From the NCBI GenBank assembly GCA_034423575.1, contig DAOUIF010000018.1, positions 1-64,000 of the forward strand: 64,000 nt of DNA, written 5' to 3'. Positions 1 to 8,700 of this stretch are shown here, in pieces. Below the pieces are notes generated by a model that saw only the letters and a list, made by a program, of their open reading frames with translations, was not told the DNA's origin and ran no database searches. Made by a program: the position numbers and the translations under genes. The stretch comes from Bin87 sp034423575 (GTDB lineage Bacteria; Chloroflexota; Dehalococcoidia; Lucifugimonadales; UBA3495). Each line of letters opens with the position of its first letter. Within the stretch, counting starts at the first letter, position 1.

Positions 1-667
1 GGTGGCCCTCGTGGCGGGAGGGCTGGTTGTAGTGGCGGGTTGCCTGTACCTGGCCACCCCGCAAACGCTGGCGGGATTCTACGTGGCGTTCACTACGGTG
101 CGCATCGCCGACCAGGGTCTGATCCAGGTGAGCGCGTCGGTAACGGCCGGGAAGTGGTCCGCCCGATACCGCGGGCGGGCCACCGGCCTGGTGATGCTGG
201 GCAACGCCGGCGGGGTGATCGTAATGGCCCCACTGGTGCAGCTGGTCATATCCGCCTGGGATTGGCGTGCAGCGTGGGTCATGCTGGCGGGCGTGATGCT
301 GGTGGTCGGCGCCCTTCCGGCCTTGCTGCTGGTGCAGCGACAACCGGAGGATCTGGGCCTGCGGGTGGACGGTGATGGCATATCGTCCGTGACCGCCAGT
401 GCTGAGGCGTCCGACTTGGACCAAGACGTTGGCCTGTCCACCATCCTGCGCACGCCGTCATTCTGGCTGATATTGCTGTCCCTGTTCCTGGTGGCGACCG
501 CCACCTCCGGCATCGGGCTGCACCTGATGCCGCACCTGACGCAGCAAGGCCTCAGCGCCGGCGCGGCGGTGGCAGCGATCAGCGTGATGTCCGTATCCGG
601 AGCGCTGGCGGCGGTGGCCCTGCTTGCCACCGTACTGTTGGTGCTTGCGAGACGCCCGCGCGTGTGA
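1..667 (+). CDS. MFS transporter, 5' cut by window edge and probably internally deleted
   Basis: The reading frame is open from the first bases, so the start lies outside the window. The 221 visible residues show several hydrophobic helices, the conserved 'RYRGRATGL' loop and a central cytoplasmic linker (QRQPEDLGL) as in the other two MFS carriers of this window. After the helix around HLMPHLTQQGLSAGAAVA the protein runs straight into a last helix ending ARRPRV, where a normal carrier (about 400-450 residues) would have four more helices. I read this as an in-frame internal deletion, so the product is probably not functional as a transporter. The family call is solid; the substrate is unknown. 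Confidence 0.7.
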   Translation, partial: VALVAGGLVVVAGCLYLATPQTLAGFYVAFTTVRIADQGLIQVSASVTAGKWSARYRGRATGLVMLGNAGGVIVMAPLVQLVISAWDWRAAWVMLAGVMLVVGALPALLLVQRQPEDLGLRVDGDGISSVTASAEASDLDQDVGLSTILRTPSFWLILLSLFLVATATSGIGLHLMPHLTQQGLSAGAAVAAISVMSVSGALAAVALLATVLLVLARRPRV

Positions 668-688
668 GCGGTGCTCGAGCAACTCGAC

Positions 689-1558
689 TCAAACCGGCGA
701 GGCGAGGCGCATGGCCGTGAGCCCCTCGCGCAGCCCGGGATGGGGGAGACCCAGACCAGCCATGGTGCGCGTGCTATCCAACCCGAGGCGGTCGTGCGTG
801 GGTTCCGTGACCGGGATCACCAAGCTCGGATCCATGCCGAACCGTTCGGCAACCAGGATCGCGAATTCGTACATGGAGACCCAGTCGGATCCGGCCACAT
901 GATGGATGCCGGTGTGATCTGTCTCGACCAACCGCACGATGCCGTCGACGAGGTGTTCCACGTAGACTGGCGTCCGATACACGTTGGTGGGAGCTTGGTA
1001 CGCCTCACCCTTGCGGAGACAGTCGACCAACCACGGCACGAAATTGCGGCGTCCCGGAGCGGGCCACCCGTAGACGATGCTGGTGCGCAGGACGCTCCAT
1101 TTGGACTGGAGCGACGCCACCGCCTGCTCCGCCAGGAACTTGCTGCGGCCGTACTGGGTGGTCGGCGCCGGGGCGTCGTTCTCGCGATACGGCCCGCTCC
1201 GGCCATCGAACACGTACTCGGTCGACACGAACACGAGCCGCGACGATTGGCGCTCGCACAGGCGGGCGATGGTCTCCGTGGCGGTCGCGTTTACCGCCCT
1301 GGCGGCTTCGGGGTTACGCTCCGCCGTGCCCACGTCGGCCATGGCAGCCAAGTGGACCACAACCTGCGGTTGGGCTACGCCGAAAAGCGCGTCCAATTGC
1401 GCACCGTCGGTGATTTCCAGGCGATGCCAGGACGCGCCGTCATCCACCGGAGGTCGGGATTGATAGGTGCTGAAAACCGTATGGCCGGCCGCGTCCGCCA
1501 GACGGCTGGACACGTAGCGGCCGATGAATCCGCTGGCGCCAACAATCAGAACGCGCAT
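689..1558 (-). CDS. NAD(P)-dependent sugar-nucleotide-type SDR (RmlD-like)
   Basis: A 289-residue extended short-chain dehydrogenase. It opens with the nucleotide-binding motif GASGFIG at residues 8-14, has the VVHLAA segment near 70, an STEYVFDG stretch near 112 and the catalytic tyrosine-lysine pair in QYGRSK near 134-139. This arrangement matches dTDP-4-dehydrorhamnose reductase (RmlD) and related sugar-nucleotide reductases. No other rhamnose genes lie nearby, so the real substrate is open. The ATG has only a weak Shine-Dalgarno sequence. The gene converges on the truncated MFS gene. Confidence 0.85.
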   Translation of the reverse strand: MRVLIVGASGFIGRYVSSRLADAAGHTVFSTYQSRPPVDDGASWHRLEITDGAQLDALFGVAQPQVVVHLAAMADVGTAERNPEAARAVNATATETIARLCERQSSRLVFVSTEYVFDGRSGPYRENDAPAPTTQYGRSKFLAEQAVASLQSKWSVLRTSIVYGWPAPGRRNFVPWLVDCLRKGEAYQAPTNVYRTPVYVEHLVDGIVRLVETDHTGIHHVAGSDWVSMYEFAILVAERFGMDPSLVIPVTEPTHDRLGLDSTRTMAGLGLPHPGLREGLTAMRLASPV

Positions 1559-1591
1559 GGTGGGTCGAGCTGGCGGCCAGTACTCGGCCTA

Positions 1592-1682
1592 TCATCACGA
1601 GGAGCGCAGCGACGTGACGATCTCGTTCCCGCAGCGGCGTGTCTTGCCCCGACGAGATTGCCACGCTGCGCTCGCAATGACA
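1592..1682. mobile_element. MITE core, family A (ends decayed)
   Basis: Two imperfect inverted arms: the left arm runs from TCATCACGAGGAGCGCAGCG and the right arm is the inverse type ending CTCGCAATGACA. The element fills the gap between the RmlD-like gene start and the carboxymuconolactone decarboxylase-like gene end. The 18-bp terminal repeats seen at intact copies are not recognisable here. Confidence 0.75.
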
Positions 1683-1689
1683 GGGGTGG

Positions 1690-2250
1690 TCACGATACGG
1701 GCAGGACGGGCTCGGCGCGGTCGTCGGGAAGCTCGACCTCGAAGGCGTTGAGGAAGAAGGCGGTCTGGGCGTAATTGCCCATGAGCGCGGTGATCTCCAC
1801 CAGGTGCTGGGCGCCGAACTGCTCCAGCGCGATCTGGAATGTGGATGCCGAGACCCGGTGGTTGGCGTAGAACTCGTTGCAGAAGTTGACGATTGCCTGC
1901 TCGTCGGCGGCCATGTTGGGCAGTGGCTGCCGATCACGGATGGCGTTGACCAGGGCGTCGCTGACACCCTCGCGGCGTGCCGCCGGCGCGTGGGCGTTCC
2001 AGATGTAGGGGCAGTCGAAATTGCGGGCGGTAACCAGGATCGCCAACTCCTGGATGCGCTTGGAGAAGGTACTCTCGAAGCGCAGGTAGCCGGTCAGGCT
2101 GCTGCGGCGCCGCGCCATTTCGGGGCTGTTGATCGCGATGGAATACGGCCCGCCGGTAATGGTCCCTCCGGTGGGCCTGGTCAGTTCGTCGAATGCATCG
2201 TGGAATTCTGCGGGCACCATGTCACGGGTTACTACGGGCAGTCTGGCCAT
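1690..2250 (-). CDS. Carboxymuconolactone decarboxylase / AhpD-like protein
   Basis: A 186-residue protein of the carboxymuconolactone decarboxylase superfamily. The core helix-turn-helix region reads ELAILVTARNFDCPYIWNAH, typical of the family's (W/E)-x-x-H active-site stretch, but only one cysteine is present, so the CxxC of true AhpD peroxidases is missing. I chose the ATG at 2250 because GAGGAAA lies just upstream; a longer frame adds 17 poorly conserved residues. Such genes often sit in aromatic or lactone catabolism, and the divergently transcribed neighbour is a gentisate-dioxygenase-like cupin. The exact reaction is unknown. Confidence 0.8.
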   Translation of the reverse strand: MARLPVVTRDMVPAEFHDAFDELTRPTGGTITGGPYSIAINSPEMARRRSSLTGYLRFESTFSKRIQELAILVTARNFDCPYIWNAHAPAARREGVSDALVNAIRDRQPLPNMAADEQAIVNFCNEFYANHRVSASTFQIALEQFGAQHLVEITALMGNYAQTAFFLNAFEVELPDDRAEPVLPVS

Positions 2251-2405
2251 GATTTTCCTCGCTTGAAAGGTTGAGTCTGGGTTGCGGGCCGATTGTAACA
2301 CCCCGCCTCAGCGCCGTTTCGTCAATCACGTTGAATGACATCAGACCTCATCGCCATTACAATCACGCCATTCGATACGCAGAACCGCACCCGGGAGGTG
2401 GCGAG

Positions 2406-3479
2406 ATGGCGACAACTGAACGCCTCAGCACGCAGGAGGAACAGCAGTATTACGAGACCGCGGGCCGGATCCAGGTCAAGCCGGGCTGGCTGCAGGGCGA
2501 GGGCCAGCCGCTGCCGGAAATGGAGCCTTACCTGTGGCGGTGGGCCGAGGTGGAGCCGCTGGTGATGAAGAGCGGCGAGCTCGTCACGCCCGACCGGGAC
2601 GTCGAGCGGCGCACCCTGCGCTTGGCGACCCCAGGGCTGGATCGCGGCACGACCCACACCATCACTGCGGCGCTGCAATTGCTGCTGCCCGGCGAGAACG
2701 CGCCGGCGCACCGGCACACGCCCACGGCGATCCGGTGGGTGCTGAAAGGCACTGGGGCCTACACCACGGTGGAGGGCGACAAGTGTTACATGGAGCCGGG
2801 CGACCTGGTGCTGACGCCGTCGTGGACGTGGCACGACCACAACAACGAGGGCGACGAGCCGATGGTCTGGCTGGACGGGCTGGACGTGCCGCTGGTGCGC
2901 TACCTGCGCGCCAACTTCTACGAAGCCTACCCCGAGGACCAGCAGCCCATCGTCGGCGTCGCGGAGTCGGAGCGCAAGTTCGCCTCCGGCGCGCTGCGGC
3001 CAGCGTGGGAGGAACCCGGCGCGCCCTACTCGGCGCTGTGGCACTACAAGTGGGACAAGACCCACGAGGCGCTGCAACAGCTGGCCCGGGTGGACGCCAG
3101 CCCCTTCGACGACGTGGCCATGGAATTCAGCGACCCCATGACCGGCGGGCCGGTGCTCAAGACCATGACCTGCTGGGCGCAGATGATCCGGCCGGGCGTA
3201 GCCACCCGGGCGCACCGGCAGACCAGCTGCGCGGTGTACCAAGTGTACAAGGGCCAGGGCCACAGCATCATCGACGGCACGCGGTTCGACTGGACCGAGG
3301 GCGACTTCTTCGTGGTGCCGCCGTGGGTGTGGCACGAACACGCCAACGACGGCGACGAAGAGGCCGTCCTGTTCTCCATCCAGGACATCCCCATCATGAA
3401 GCAAATGGCGCTGTACCGCGAGGAGCCCTACGAAGAGAACGCGGGGCACCAGCCGGTGATGGGCATGTTCCAGGGGTAA
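2406..3479 (+). CDS. Bicupin dioxygenase, gentisate 1,2-dioxygenase-like
   Basis: A 357-residue protein with two cupin domains. The first (about residues 95-160) carries a histidine-rich metal site around HRHTPTAIRWVLKG and later WTWHDHNNEGDE. The second (about 265-330) carries HRQTSCAVYQVYKG and VWHEHANDGDE. This two-cupin plan and length fit gentisate 1,2-dioxygenase and 1-hydroxy-2-naphthoate dioxygenase, Fe(II) enzymes that open aromatic rings. The start is the ATG after GGGAGGTGG; the frame extends further upstream without support. No other gentisate-pathway genes are adjacent, so the substrate is inferred only from family. Confidence 0.85.
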   Translation: MATTERLSTQEEQQYYETAGRIQVKPGWLQGEGQPLPEMEPYLWRWAEVEPLVMKSGELVTPDRDVERRTLRLATPGLDRGTTHTITAALQLLLPGENAPAHRHTPTAIRWVLKGTGAYTTVEGDKCYMEPGDLVLTPSWTWHDHNNEGDEPMVWLDGLDVPLVRYLRANFYEAYPEDQQPIVGVAESERKFASGALRPAWEEPGAPYSALWHYKWDKTHEALQQLARVDASPFDDVAMEFSDPMTGGPVLKTMTCWAQMIRPGVATRAHRQTSCAVYQVYKGQGHSIIDGTRFDWTEGDFFVVPPWVWHEHANDGDEEAVLFSIQDIPIMKQMALYREEPYEENAGHQPVMGMFQG

Positions 3480-3499
3480 TAGCGGGGGCCTCTCCAACC

Positions 3500-3636
3500 T
3501 GTCATCGCTAGGAGCGGAGCGACGCGGCGATCTCGCACCCAAACGGGCGTTGTTCACGTCAACGGGATTGCCGCGCTGCGCTCGCAATGACAGCTCTGGC
3601 GGCTCGGGCGAGATTGCCGCGCTGCGCTCACGATGA
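3500..3636. mobile_element. MITE core, family A, plus an extra right arm
   Basis: An inverted-arm core spans 3500-3592 (TGTCATCGCTAGGAGCGGAG to CTCGCAATGACA). A second, degenerate right arm follows at 3609-3636 (CGAGATTGCCGCGCTGCGCT). It lies between the bicupin gene and the end of dinB. No terminal repeats or target duplication can be seen. Confidence 0.7.
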
Positions 3637-3655
3637 CTGGCTGGTAGGCTAATCG

Positions 3656-4768
3656 CTACAAGATCAGCCGTTGTTGCGCGGCCACAGGCTCCGGCGAGAC
3701 TTCGTCGGAACCCTCTTTTTGGGTGAACCCGGAGACGCCGACGCCCAGGAGTCGAAAGGCGCGGTCGGGGGCCAGTTCGCGCTCCAGCAGCATCCACGCG
3801 GTGGACACGACGGCCGCCTCCTCGTCGGTGGGCGCCGGCAGGGTGGTCTGGCGGGTGAAGGTGGTGAAGTCGGAGAGGCGCATCTTGACGGTGACGGTGC
3901 GGGCGACCAGTCCTTTGCGCGATACCGACCCGGCGACCCGGACGGACAAACGCTCCACGATCGCCCTCAGATTGGCGCGCTCTTCGTCGGAGTTGCCGGG
4001 GAGGTCGTCGGCGAAGGTGGTCTCGGCGCTGATGGACTTGGCCTCGCGGGAGGTCTGGACGGGATCATGGTCGATGCCCCGGGAGCGGTCGCGGATGCTG
4101 TCGCCGCGCCTGCCGAAGTGGCGGGCGAACCAGGCGTCGGGCATGGATGCCAGGGCTCCGATGGTGTCCACGCCCTCGTCGTGCAGCCGCGCCGCCGACT
4201 TGGGACCCACGCCCACCAGCTTGCCCACGGCCAGGGGCGCGAGGAACGCGGCCTCGCCGCCCACGGGAACGACCACCAGGCCGTCGGGTTTCTGCAAATC
4301 GGATGCTATCTTGGCGACGGTCTTGCCGGTGCCCAGGCCCACGGAGACGGTGAGGCCGGTCTCGGCGGCGACGCGCTCCTTGATGTCGATGGCAATGGCG
4401 ATGGGCGAGCGGTCGGCGGCGGCCTCGGTGACGTCCAGGTAGGCCTCGTCCAGGGACACAGGCTGGATCACCGGGGCGACGTCGCGGAAGATGTCCATGA
4501 TCTGGCCGGACATCTCGCGGTAGCGGTCGAAGCGGGGCCGGACGATGATGCCGTCGGGGCACTGGCGCACGGCGGTGGCCATGGGCATGGCAGAGTGGAC
4601 GCCGAACTTCCGCGCCTCGTAGGACGCCGTGGCCACCACACCGCGACCCTCGGGCCGTCCGCCCACCAGCACGGGCAGGCCGCGGAGCTCGGGGTTATCC
4701 AGCTGCTCCACGGCAGCGTAGAAGGCGTCCAGATCGGCGTGGATGATGTGACGGGTGGTCGGGGGCAT
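3656..4768 (-). CDS. dinB: DNA polymerase IV (Y-family translesion polymerase)
   Basis: A 370-residue Y-family polymerase. The palm shows the first metal-binding aspartate in HADLDAFYAAVE (D12) and the catalytic pair in SLDEAYLDVT (D107, E108). The helix-hairpin-helix stretch SVGLGTGKTVAKIASDLQKP and the little-finger domain follow. The C-terminal residues QQRLIL resemble a beta-clamp-binding tail. I start at MPPTTRHIIHADLDAF; the open frame reaches 60 bases further but those residues are not family-like. No LexA-type operator was recognised in front of it. Confidence 0.95.
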   Translation of the reverse strand: MPPTTRHIIHADLDAFYAAVEQLDNPELRGLPVLVGGRPEGRGVVATASYEARKFGVHSAMPMATAVRQCPDGIIVRPRFDRYREMSGQIMDIFRDVAPVIQPVSLDEAYLDVTEAAADRSPIAIAIDIKERVAAETGLTVSVGLGTGKTVAKIASDLQKPDGLVVVPVGGEAAFLAPLAVGKLVGVGPKSAARLHDEGVDTIGALASMPDAWFARHFGRRGDSIRDRSRGIDHDPVQTSREAKSISAETTFADDLPGNSDEERANLRAIVERLSVRVAGSVSRKGLVARTVTVKMRLSDFTTFTRQTTLPAPTDEEAAVVSTAWMLLERELAPDRAFRLLGVGVSGFTQKEGSDEVSPEPVAAQQRLIL

Positions 4769-4925
4769 ACAGCGAGTATTAGCCGCATTCCTGTGCGATG
4801 CCGCATAAGGCAGCCTGCGGATTTCCATTGGGACGAGAACGATACTGTCGCGCTTGTGTGCGGGTTGTGCAAACCCGCTGCATCACTTTTGCTTCCGGCA
4901 CGCAAACCACGATCACGACGCCTGG

Positions 4926-6728
4926 CTATACTTGGCTGTCCCTCCTAGCGAAGTCTCGGACAAAACGTGCGTACTCCCGGAGTTCGTGACGGCATTGTTC
5001 ATAATCTGATCCAAACACCCCAGACATGACATATGGAGATCCATCCCTATATGTCCCCAAAGATTCCTCGATCTCGTCTACGACGCGTTGGAAGTTAGCC
5101 ATGCGGTTCAAAAACGATCCTAACAAAGGGTGGTGGGAGTTAGCCCAACGGCTAATGAACGTTTCCAATAAAGACGGCGGAGACCAATCAGGATGCTGAT
5201 ATGCGAGACCTAGGCCCATGAGCACCTCAAGTTTATCGAACGTGTAGCGGTAGTGCTCGTCATCGGGCGTCAATTGTCTAAACGCCTCTTGGAGCACCCC
5301 GTACACATGATCGCTGCGAGCAGTGATAGGATTCACTGCTTGCCGCAGTAACCCATGCCAATCTATCCGGCGCATGTCGGAAGACGAGGCAACTAAGAAA
5401 GTAGACTCAGATACACGAGGCGCCCACGGTGCAACCATGAGATCGCACATCTGGCCGAAATGTTCTATTTTACCCGCCTCTATTGCTCCCAAGCCGAATG
5501 CATAAAACGTTAAATATGCTGAATAATTCTGTAACAGAGATTCGGGAGTGGTAAGTCTACCCGTACGGGATCGATATAGCTGTTGCAATGATCTCTGCCA
5601 GCATTGCAAATGATTGCTTTGGGACCAAAATCCACCAACCGCTGCCATAGCGATCAGTGCCGAACACGCCGCCTCGTACGAGCGTAGCCTAGCCACGAAA
5701 TCAGCAGCCGCAGGGTCAAGTTCATTCGCTAGCAAATGATCTGCCTTTTCGGTTGCGAGTACTGTTTGCCTAGTAGCAGTATTGACGTGATCCGTGAAAC
5801 GTACGATGTCTTCGTGCGGGGACAAATGTCGTTTCAACGTCGCTACTGCCGCCAAGGGAGACAGCAAGTCAGCAGACGGCATTCGTGCCAACGCTTCCAC
5901 GTTGTCGCGTAACACGCCGAAAAATTGTTCCGCGTCACGTTGAATGTAATCAGCTTGCCTAAACTCCGCGAGCTCTCTGCCATGCTCGCGTAATTCAGCA
6001 CTATCCACCCAATACATAGCAAAGCGACGAGCGGCAGAACGGTGCATTACTTTACGCATGGCCACATCCCACTCGGCAGACCAGCCACACACAATCAATC
6101 CGAACTGATCTATCACCTGATGAAGGGGACGCCGCACAGGCGGAGCGTAGCGCTCGAGTTCCTGTTGGGTGTTCAATATGCTTGGATCCAAGTAATCGCC
6201 ATGAACTTTGAACACTACATGTGGCAAATGCACGAAAGGCAAAGCACCTTGAGCCTGCTCTGGAGTGCTAATGACAACCGGTTCCACGCCAACGTCTCGA
6301 AGTGCCATTTCGATGAGACGGTCAAAGTTGGTAGTGATGACTACACGGACGAATCCCTCAGCCATTAACCAAGCAATAGCTCTATGCGCGACGGTGGGTC
6401 GCTTCATCCCTGCCTCTCGCTCCAGTTCATCAGGTTCAAAATATTGACGGAGCAATTGTTGACGGTCCGAACTCGTTCTCGTCAAAGTGTCCAATAACAT
6501 TGAGTAATCGGGCTCGGAACCGTACTTGTCCAGGTACCACTGCTCAGGGTCGTCGTTGGTTTGATCACCTTCGACAATTGCCAATTTTTCGATCATATCG
6601 ACGACGATCTGCCATCCAGTAAAAATGTCAGCCGCGCGCGACACTCCGGAACCAATGAGAAGCGCATAAGTCCCCGGATGCTCTTTGACTGAAAAGGCCG
6701 CCAACAGCTCTCTATCTATGTAAACCAT
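4926..6728 (-). CDS. SIR2-like domain protein, possible antiphage NADase
   Basis: A 600-residue protein. The N-terminal third is a SIR2-like Rossmann domain: LLIGSGVS at residues 23-30, TTNFDRL with N134, and FKVHGDYLD with H176. These are the positions of the NAD-binding and catalytic Asn/His pair of defence-type SIR2 NADases. The rest (about 290-600) is a helical region I do not recognise. The gene is visibly AT-richer than its neighbours and stands alone between dinB and a hypothetical, which suggests acquisition. An AAGGTG ribosome site precedes the ATG. A role in abortive infection is inferred from family; a non-defence NAD-dependent function is possible. Confidence 0.8.
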   Translation of the reverse strand: MVYIDRELLAAFSVKEHPGTYALLIGSGVSRAADIFTGWQIVVDMIEKLAIVEGDQTNDDPEQWYLDKYGSEPDYSMLLDTLTRTSSDRQQLLRQYFEPDELEREAGMKRPTVAHRAIAWLMAEGFVRVVITTNFDRLIEMALRDVGVEPVVISTPEQAQGALPFVHLPHVVFKVHGDYLDPSILNTQQELERYAPPVRRPLHQVIDQFGLIVCGWSAEWDVAMRKVMHRSAARRFAMYWVDSAELREHGRELAEFRQADYIQRDAEQFFGVLRDNVEALARMPSADLLSPLAAVATLKRHLSPHEDIVRFTDHVNTATRQTVLATEKADHLLANELDPAAADFVARLRSYEAACSALIAMAAVGGFWSQSNHLQCWQRSLQQLYRSRTGRLTTPESLLQNYSAYLTFYAFGLGAIEAGKIEHFGQMCDLMVAPWAPRVSESTFLVASSSDMRRIDWHGLLRQAVNPITARSDHVYGVLQEAFRQLTPDDEHYRYTFDKLEVLMGLGLAYQHPDWSPPSLLETFISRWANSHHPLLGSFLNRMANFQRVVDEIEESLGTYRDGSPYVMSGVFGSDYEQCRHELREYARFVRDFARRDSQV

Positions 6729-6986
6729 ATTTCTGTTACACCTTCATCGTAGCCAGCGTTCATTATCAAGGTCAGGGGCAAATGCCCTGCCAAAATTGAC
6801 AGCAGAAGTTTGTCATCCAAACATATTCATGAGCCTTAGGATGCTCGCGTTCGACACCTCAGTTGTCGCAGATGAGATCAGCTCGGTGGTGTGGCCATTT
6901 TAGTTGCGTCGTTCACGGCAGTACAACCGTGGGCTTTGGTTACGTCCGATCCGTCGCGCCGCAATTCTGTTTGATTGCGCCTGGGC

Positions 6987-7547
6987 TCACCCATGCCAAA
7001 ACCCCGGCGCCGTCCGGTCCGTCGGATCCTCGCCTTGGGCCAGGTATTTCGCGCGTAGGCGGTCCCAGAGGTAGAGGCGGGACCAGACGGGCTGCTTTTC
7101 GTATTGCTGGTGTTCGTCGAGGTGGGGGTTGGGGAGGAGGACGGTGATCTGCTGCTGGCCGCCGCCGTTGAAGAGGCGGAAGCCCCAGGACGCGGGCTGG
7201 TGGTCGGGGTTGAGGCGGCGGTAGAGCTCGGCGCGGGCGGTGCGGCGCAGTCGGGCCACCTCGTGCGGCGCGGACGTGTGCTCGCCGATGCACAGGTGCA
7301 GGTGCCATTCCTGGAAGTCGACGGTGAGATAGCCGTCCAGGAAGCCGGTGCGGGGCGCGCGCGGCGGCTTGATCTCCCAGACGGCGCCGGGGATCAGCAG
7401 GCCGATGCGGATACGCTCCCACTCGGCCAGGCAGTCGGTGAGGATGCCGTGGAGGGTGTCCTGGTCAGTGGGCACGGGGAAGAGCTCGTAGATGCCGTCG
7501 GGCTGCTGGGTAATTTCGCCGCGGGGCAGAGGTTGCGCAGTGGTCAT
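6987..7547 (-). CDS. Conserved hypothetical protein, 186 aa
   Basis: I do not recognise a named function. The protein is soluble, proline- and tryptophan-rich, with no signal peptide. It has a histidine-rich central strand (FQEWHLHLCIGEHTSAP, about residues 78-94) followed by a conserved-looking FRLFNGGGQQQITVLLPNPH segment split over two strands, and ends in GFWHG. The histidines and the single cysteine could bind a metal or cofactor, but this is a guess. Codon use is like the GC-rich background, in contrast to the SIR2-like gene beside it. Confidence 0.65.
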   Translation of the reverse strand: MTTAQPLPRGEITQQPDGIYELFPVPTDQDTLHGILTDCLAEWERIRIGLLIPGAVWEIKPPRAPRTGFLDGYLTVDFQEWHLHLCIGEHTSAPHEVARLRRTARAELYRRLNPDHQPASWGFRLFNGGGQQQITVLLPNPHLDEHQQYEKQPVWSRLYLWDRLRAKYLAQGEDPTDRTAPGFWHG

Positions 7548-7629
7548 GGCGTGGCTCCCGGTGGTATGGGTCCGGTGGGTGGCTGGGGGTAATGTACTAC
7601 AACCGGGGCGAGACGTTTGGCGTGAAGCT

Positions 7630-7739
7630 GTCTGAATCAGGATTTACCGGATCGCAGGATTTTCAGGATTGGGCGGTGTTTTACACCGGAAAGACCCAAT
7701 CCCGTAAATCCCAAAATCCTGGGAATCCTGATTCTGACA
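7630..7739. repeat. Palindromic repeat, family B (AATCAGGATTTACCGGAT type)
   Basis: Inverted repeat: the left arm starts TCTGAATCAGGATTTACC and the right arm ends GAATCCTGATTCTGACA. It is followed at 7747-7764 by AAAGCGGGTAGGCGTGAG, a match to the terminal motif of the family A MITEs. Related copies are at 19066, 25608 and 37000. Confidence 0.85.
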
Positions 7740-7746
7740 ATCCCCG

Positions 7747-7826
7747 AAAGCGGGTAGGCGTGAGCCTGTGCGCGGAAAGAATGTTGCTACGCCGACGAGA
7801 TTGACACGCTGCGCTCGCAATGACCA
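7747..7826. mobile_element. Solo MITE end plus right half of family A
   Basis: AAAGCGGGTAGGCGTGAG at 7747-7764 matches the MITE terminal repeat. A lone right arm (GACGAGATTGACACGCTGCG to CTCGCAATGACC) follows at 7794-7826. With the family B repeat it makes up most of the 425-base gap between the hypothetical and ridA. Confidence 0.6.
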
Positions 7827-7973
7827 TCCGGCTGTGCTGGCAATGGGGGTTCGCCAGCAAATATTTAAGCGCAGCCGTGATACTATCTGGCGCACGCGCC
7901 GGACGCCCGCCGATTTTGCGTCGGCCGGCGGTCGGCGAGAGAGGACAAGACAGAGTATCAAAGGAGTGGTCTC

Positions 7974-8444
7974 ATGCCTGAGATTGAGGACAAGCTGAAG
8001 GAACTGGGCTACGAGCTGCCACCGCCCCGGCCACCGGGGGCGGGCAACATCATCCCCTACGTGCGGACCGGCAACCTGGTGTTTCTGTCGGGAACGGGTC
8101 CGGGGCTGCCCGGAGGCGGGCTGCTGCACACAGGGAAGCTGGGCGGCGAGGTGACCGTCGAGCAGGGCTACGACTGCGCCCGGCAGACCATGCTGAACCT
8201 GCTCACCGTTCTGAAAGGCGCCATCGGCGACCTGGACAACGTCAGCCACATCGTCAAGCTGCTGGCAATGGTCAACTCCACGCCGGATTTCGGCGACACG
8301 CCCCGGGTCGCCAACGGCGCATCGGACCTGCTGATCAGCCTCTACGGTGACCGGGGACGACACGCCCGTTCCGCCGTGGGCATGGCCACTCTGCCCGGCG
8401 GCATGCCCATCGAGATCGAGATGATCGTCGAGGTCAACGACTAG
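7974..8444 (+). CDS. RidA/YjgF family protein
   Basis: A 156-residue member of the RidA (YjgF/YER057c/UK114) superfamily. These trimers hydrolyse reactive enamines and imines made by PLP enzymes. The family signatures are visible as LVFLSGTGP near residue 35, the central helix EQGYDCARQTMLNLLTVLKGAIGDLDNV, and the C-terminal HARSAVGMATLPGGMPIEIEM with the usual arginine before the last strands. AAAGGAG precedes the ATG at good spacing. It is monocistronic here. Many long RidA variants have lost imine deaminase activity, so the substrate is uncertain. Confidence 0.9.
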   Translation: MPEIEDKLKELGYELPPPRPPGAGNIIPYVRTGNLVFLSGTGPGLPGGGLLHTGKLGGEVTVEQGYDCARQTMLNLLTVLKGAIGDLDNVSHIVKLLAMVNSTPDFGDTPRVANGASDLLISLYGDRGRHARSAVGMATLPGGMPIEIEMIVEVND

Positions 8445-8447
8445 GGA

Positions 8448-8611
8448 CTCACCTCGCTCCGTTTGTCATCGCGAGGTCACCTTAGTCAACTTGTCATCGC
8501 GAGGAGCGAAGCGACGTGGCGGTCTCGTTGCCTGAACCGTGTTTCCTTTGGCGACGAGATTGCCGCGCCCGGCTCGCAATGACCAGTAGAGCGAAAGCGG
8601 GAACGCGTCCG
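8448..8611. mobile_element. MITE, family A, degenerate ends
   Basis: The core spans 8492-8583 (TTGTCATCGCGAGGAGCGAA to CTCGCAATGACC). A left end CTCACCTCGCTCCGTTT at 8448 and a right end AAAGCGGGAACGCGTCCG near 8594-8611 resemble the terminal repeats. A short extra left-arm piece lies at 8463-8476. No target duplication is visible. It lies between ridA and the end of lhr. Confidence 0.65.
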
Positions 8612-8700
8612 CAATGCCTGCGGGGTGCAAGACTGGGGCGGACCCGATGCCAAGCCTGTGTTAAACAGCGCAAAACGAGGCGGGTGAAACGCAGGGAACC

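Noticed and set aside
2322..3797. Long minus-strand open frame (491 codons) opposite the bicupin gene
   Set aside because: It is the GC-rich shadow of the bicupin gene: low-complexity Arg/Pro/Gly/His content, no ribosome site and no family features.
3671..4948. Long plus-strand open frame opposite dinB
   Set aside because: It mirrors dinB codons and has shadow-type Gly/His/Val composition.
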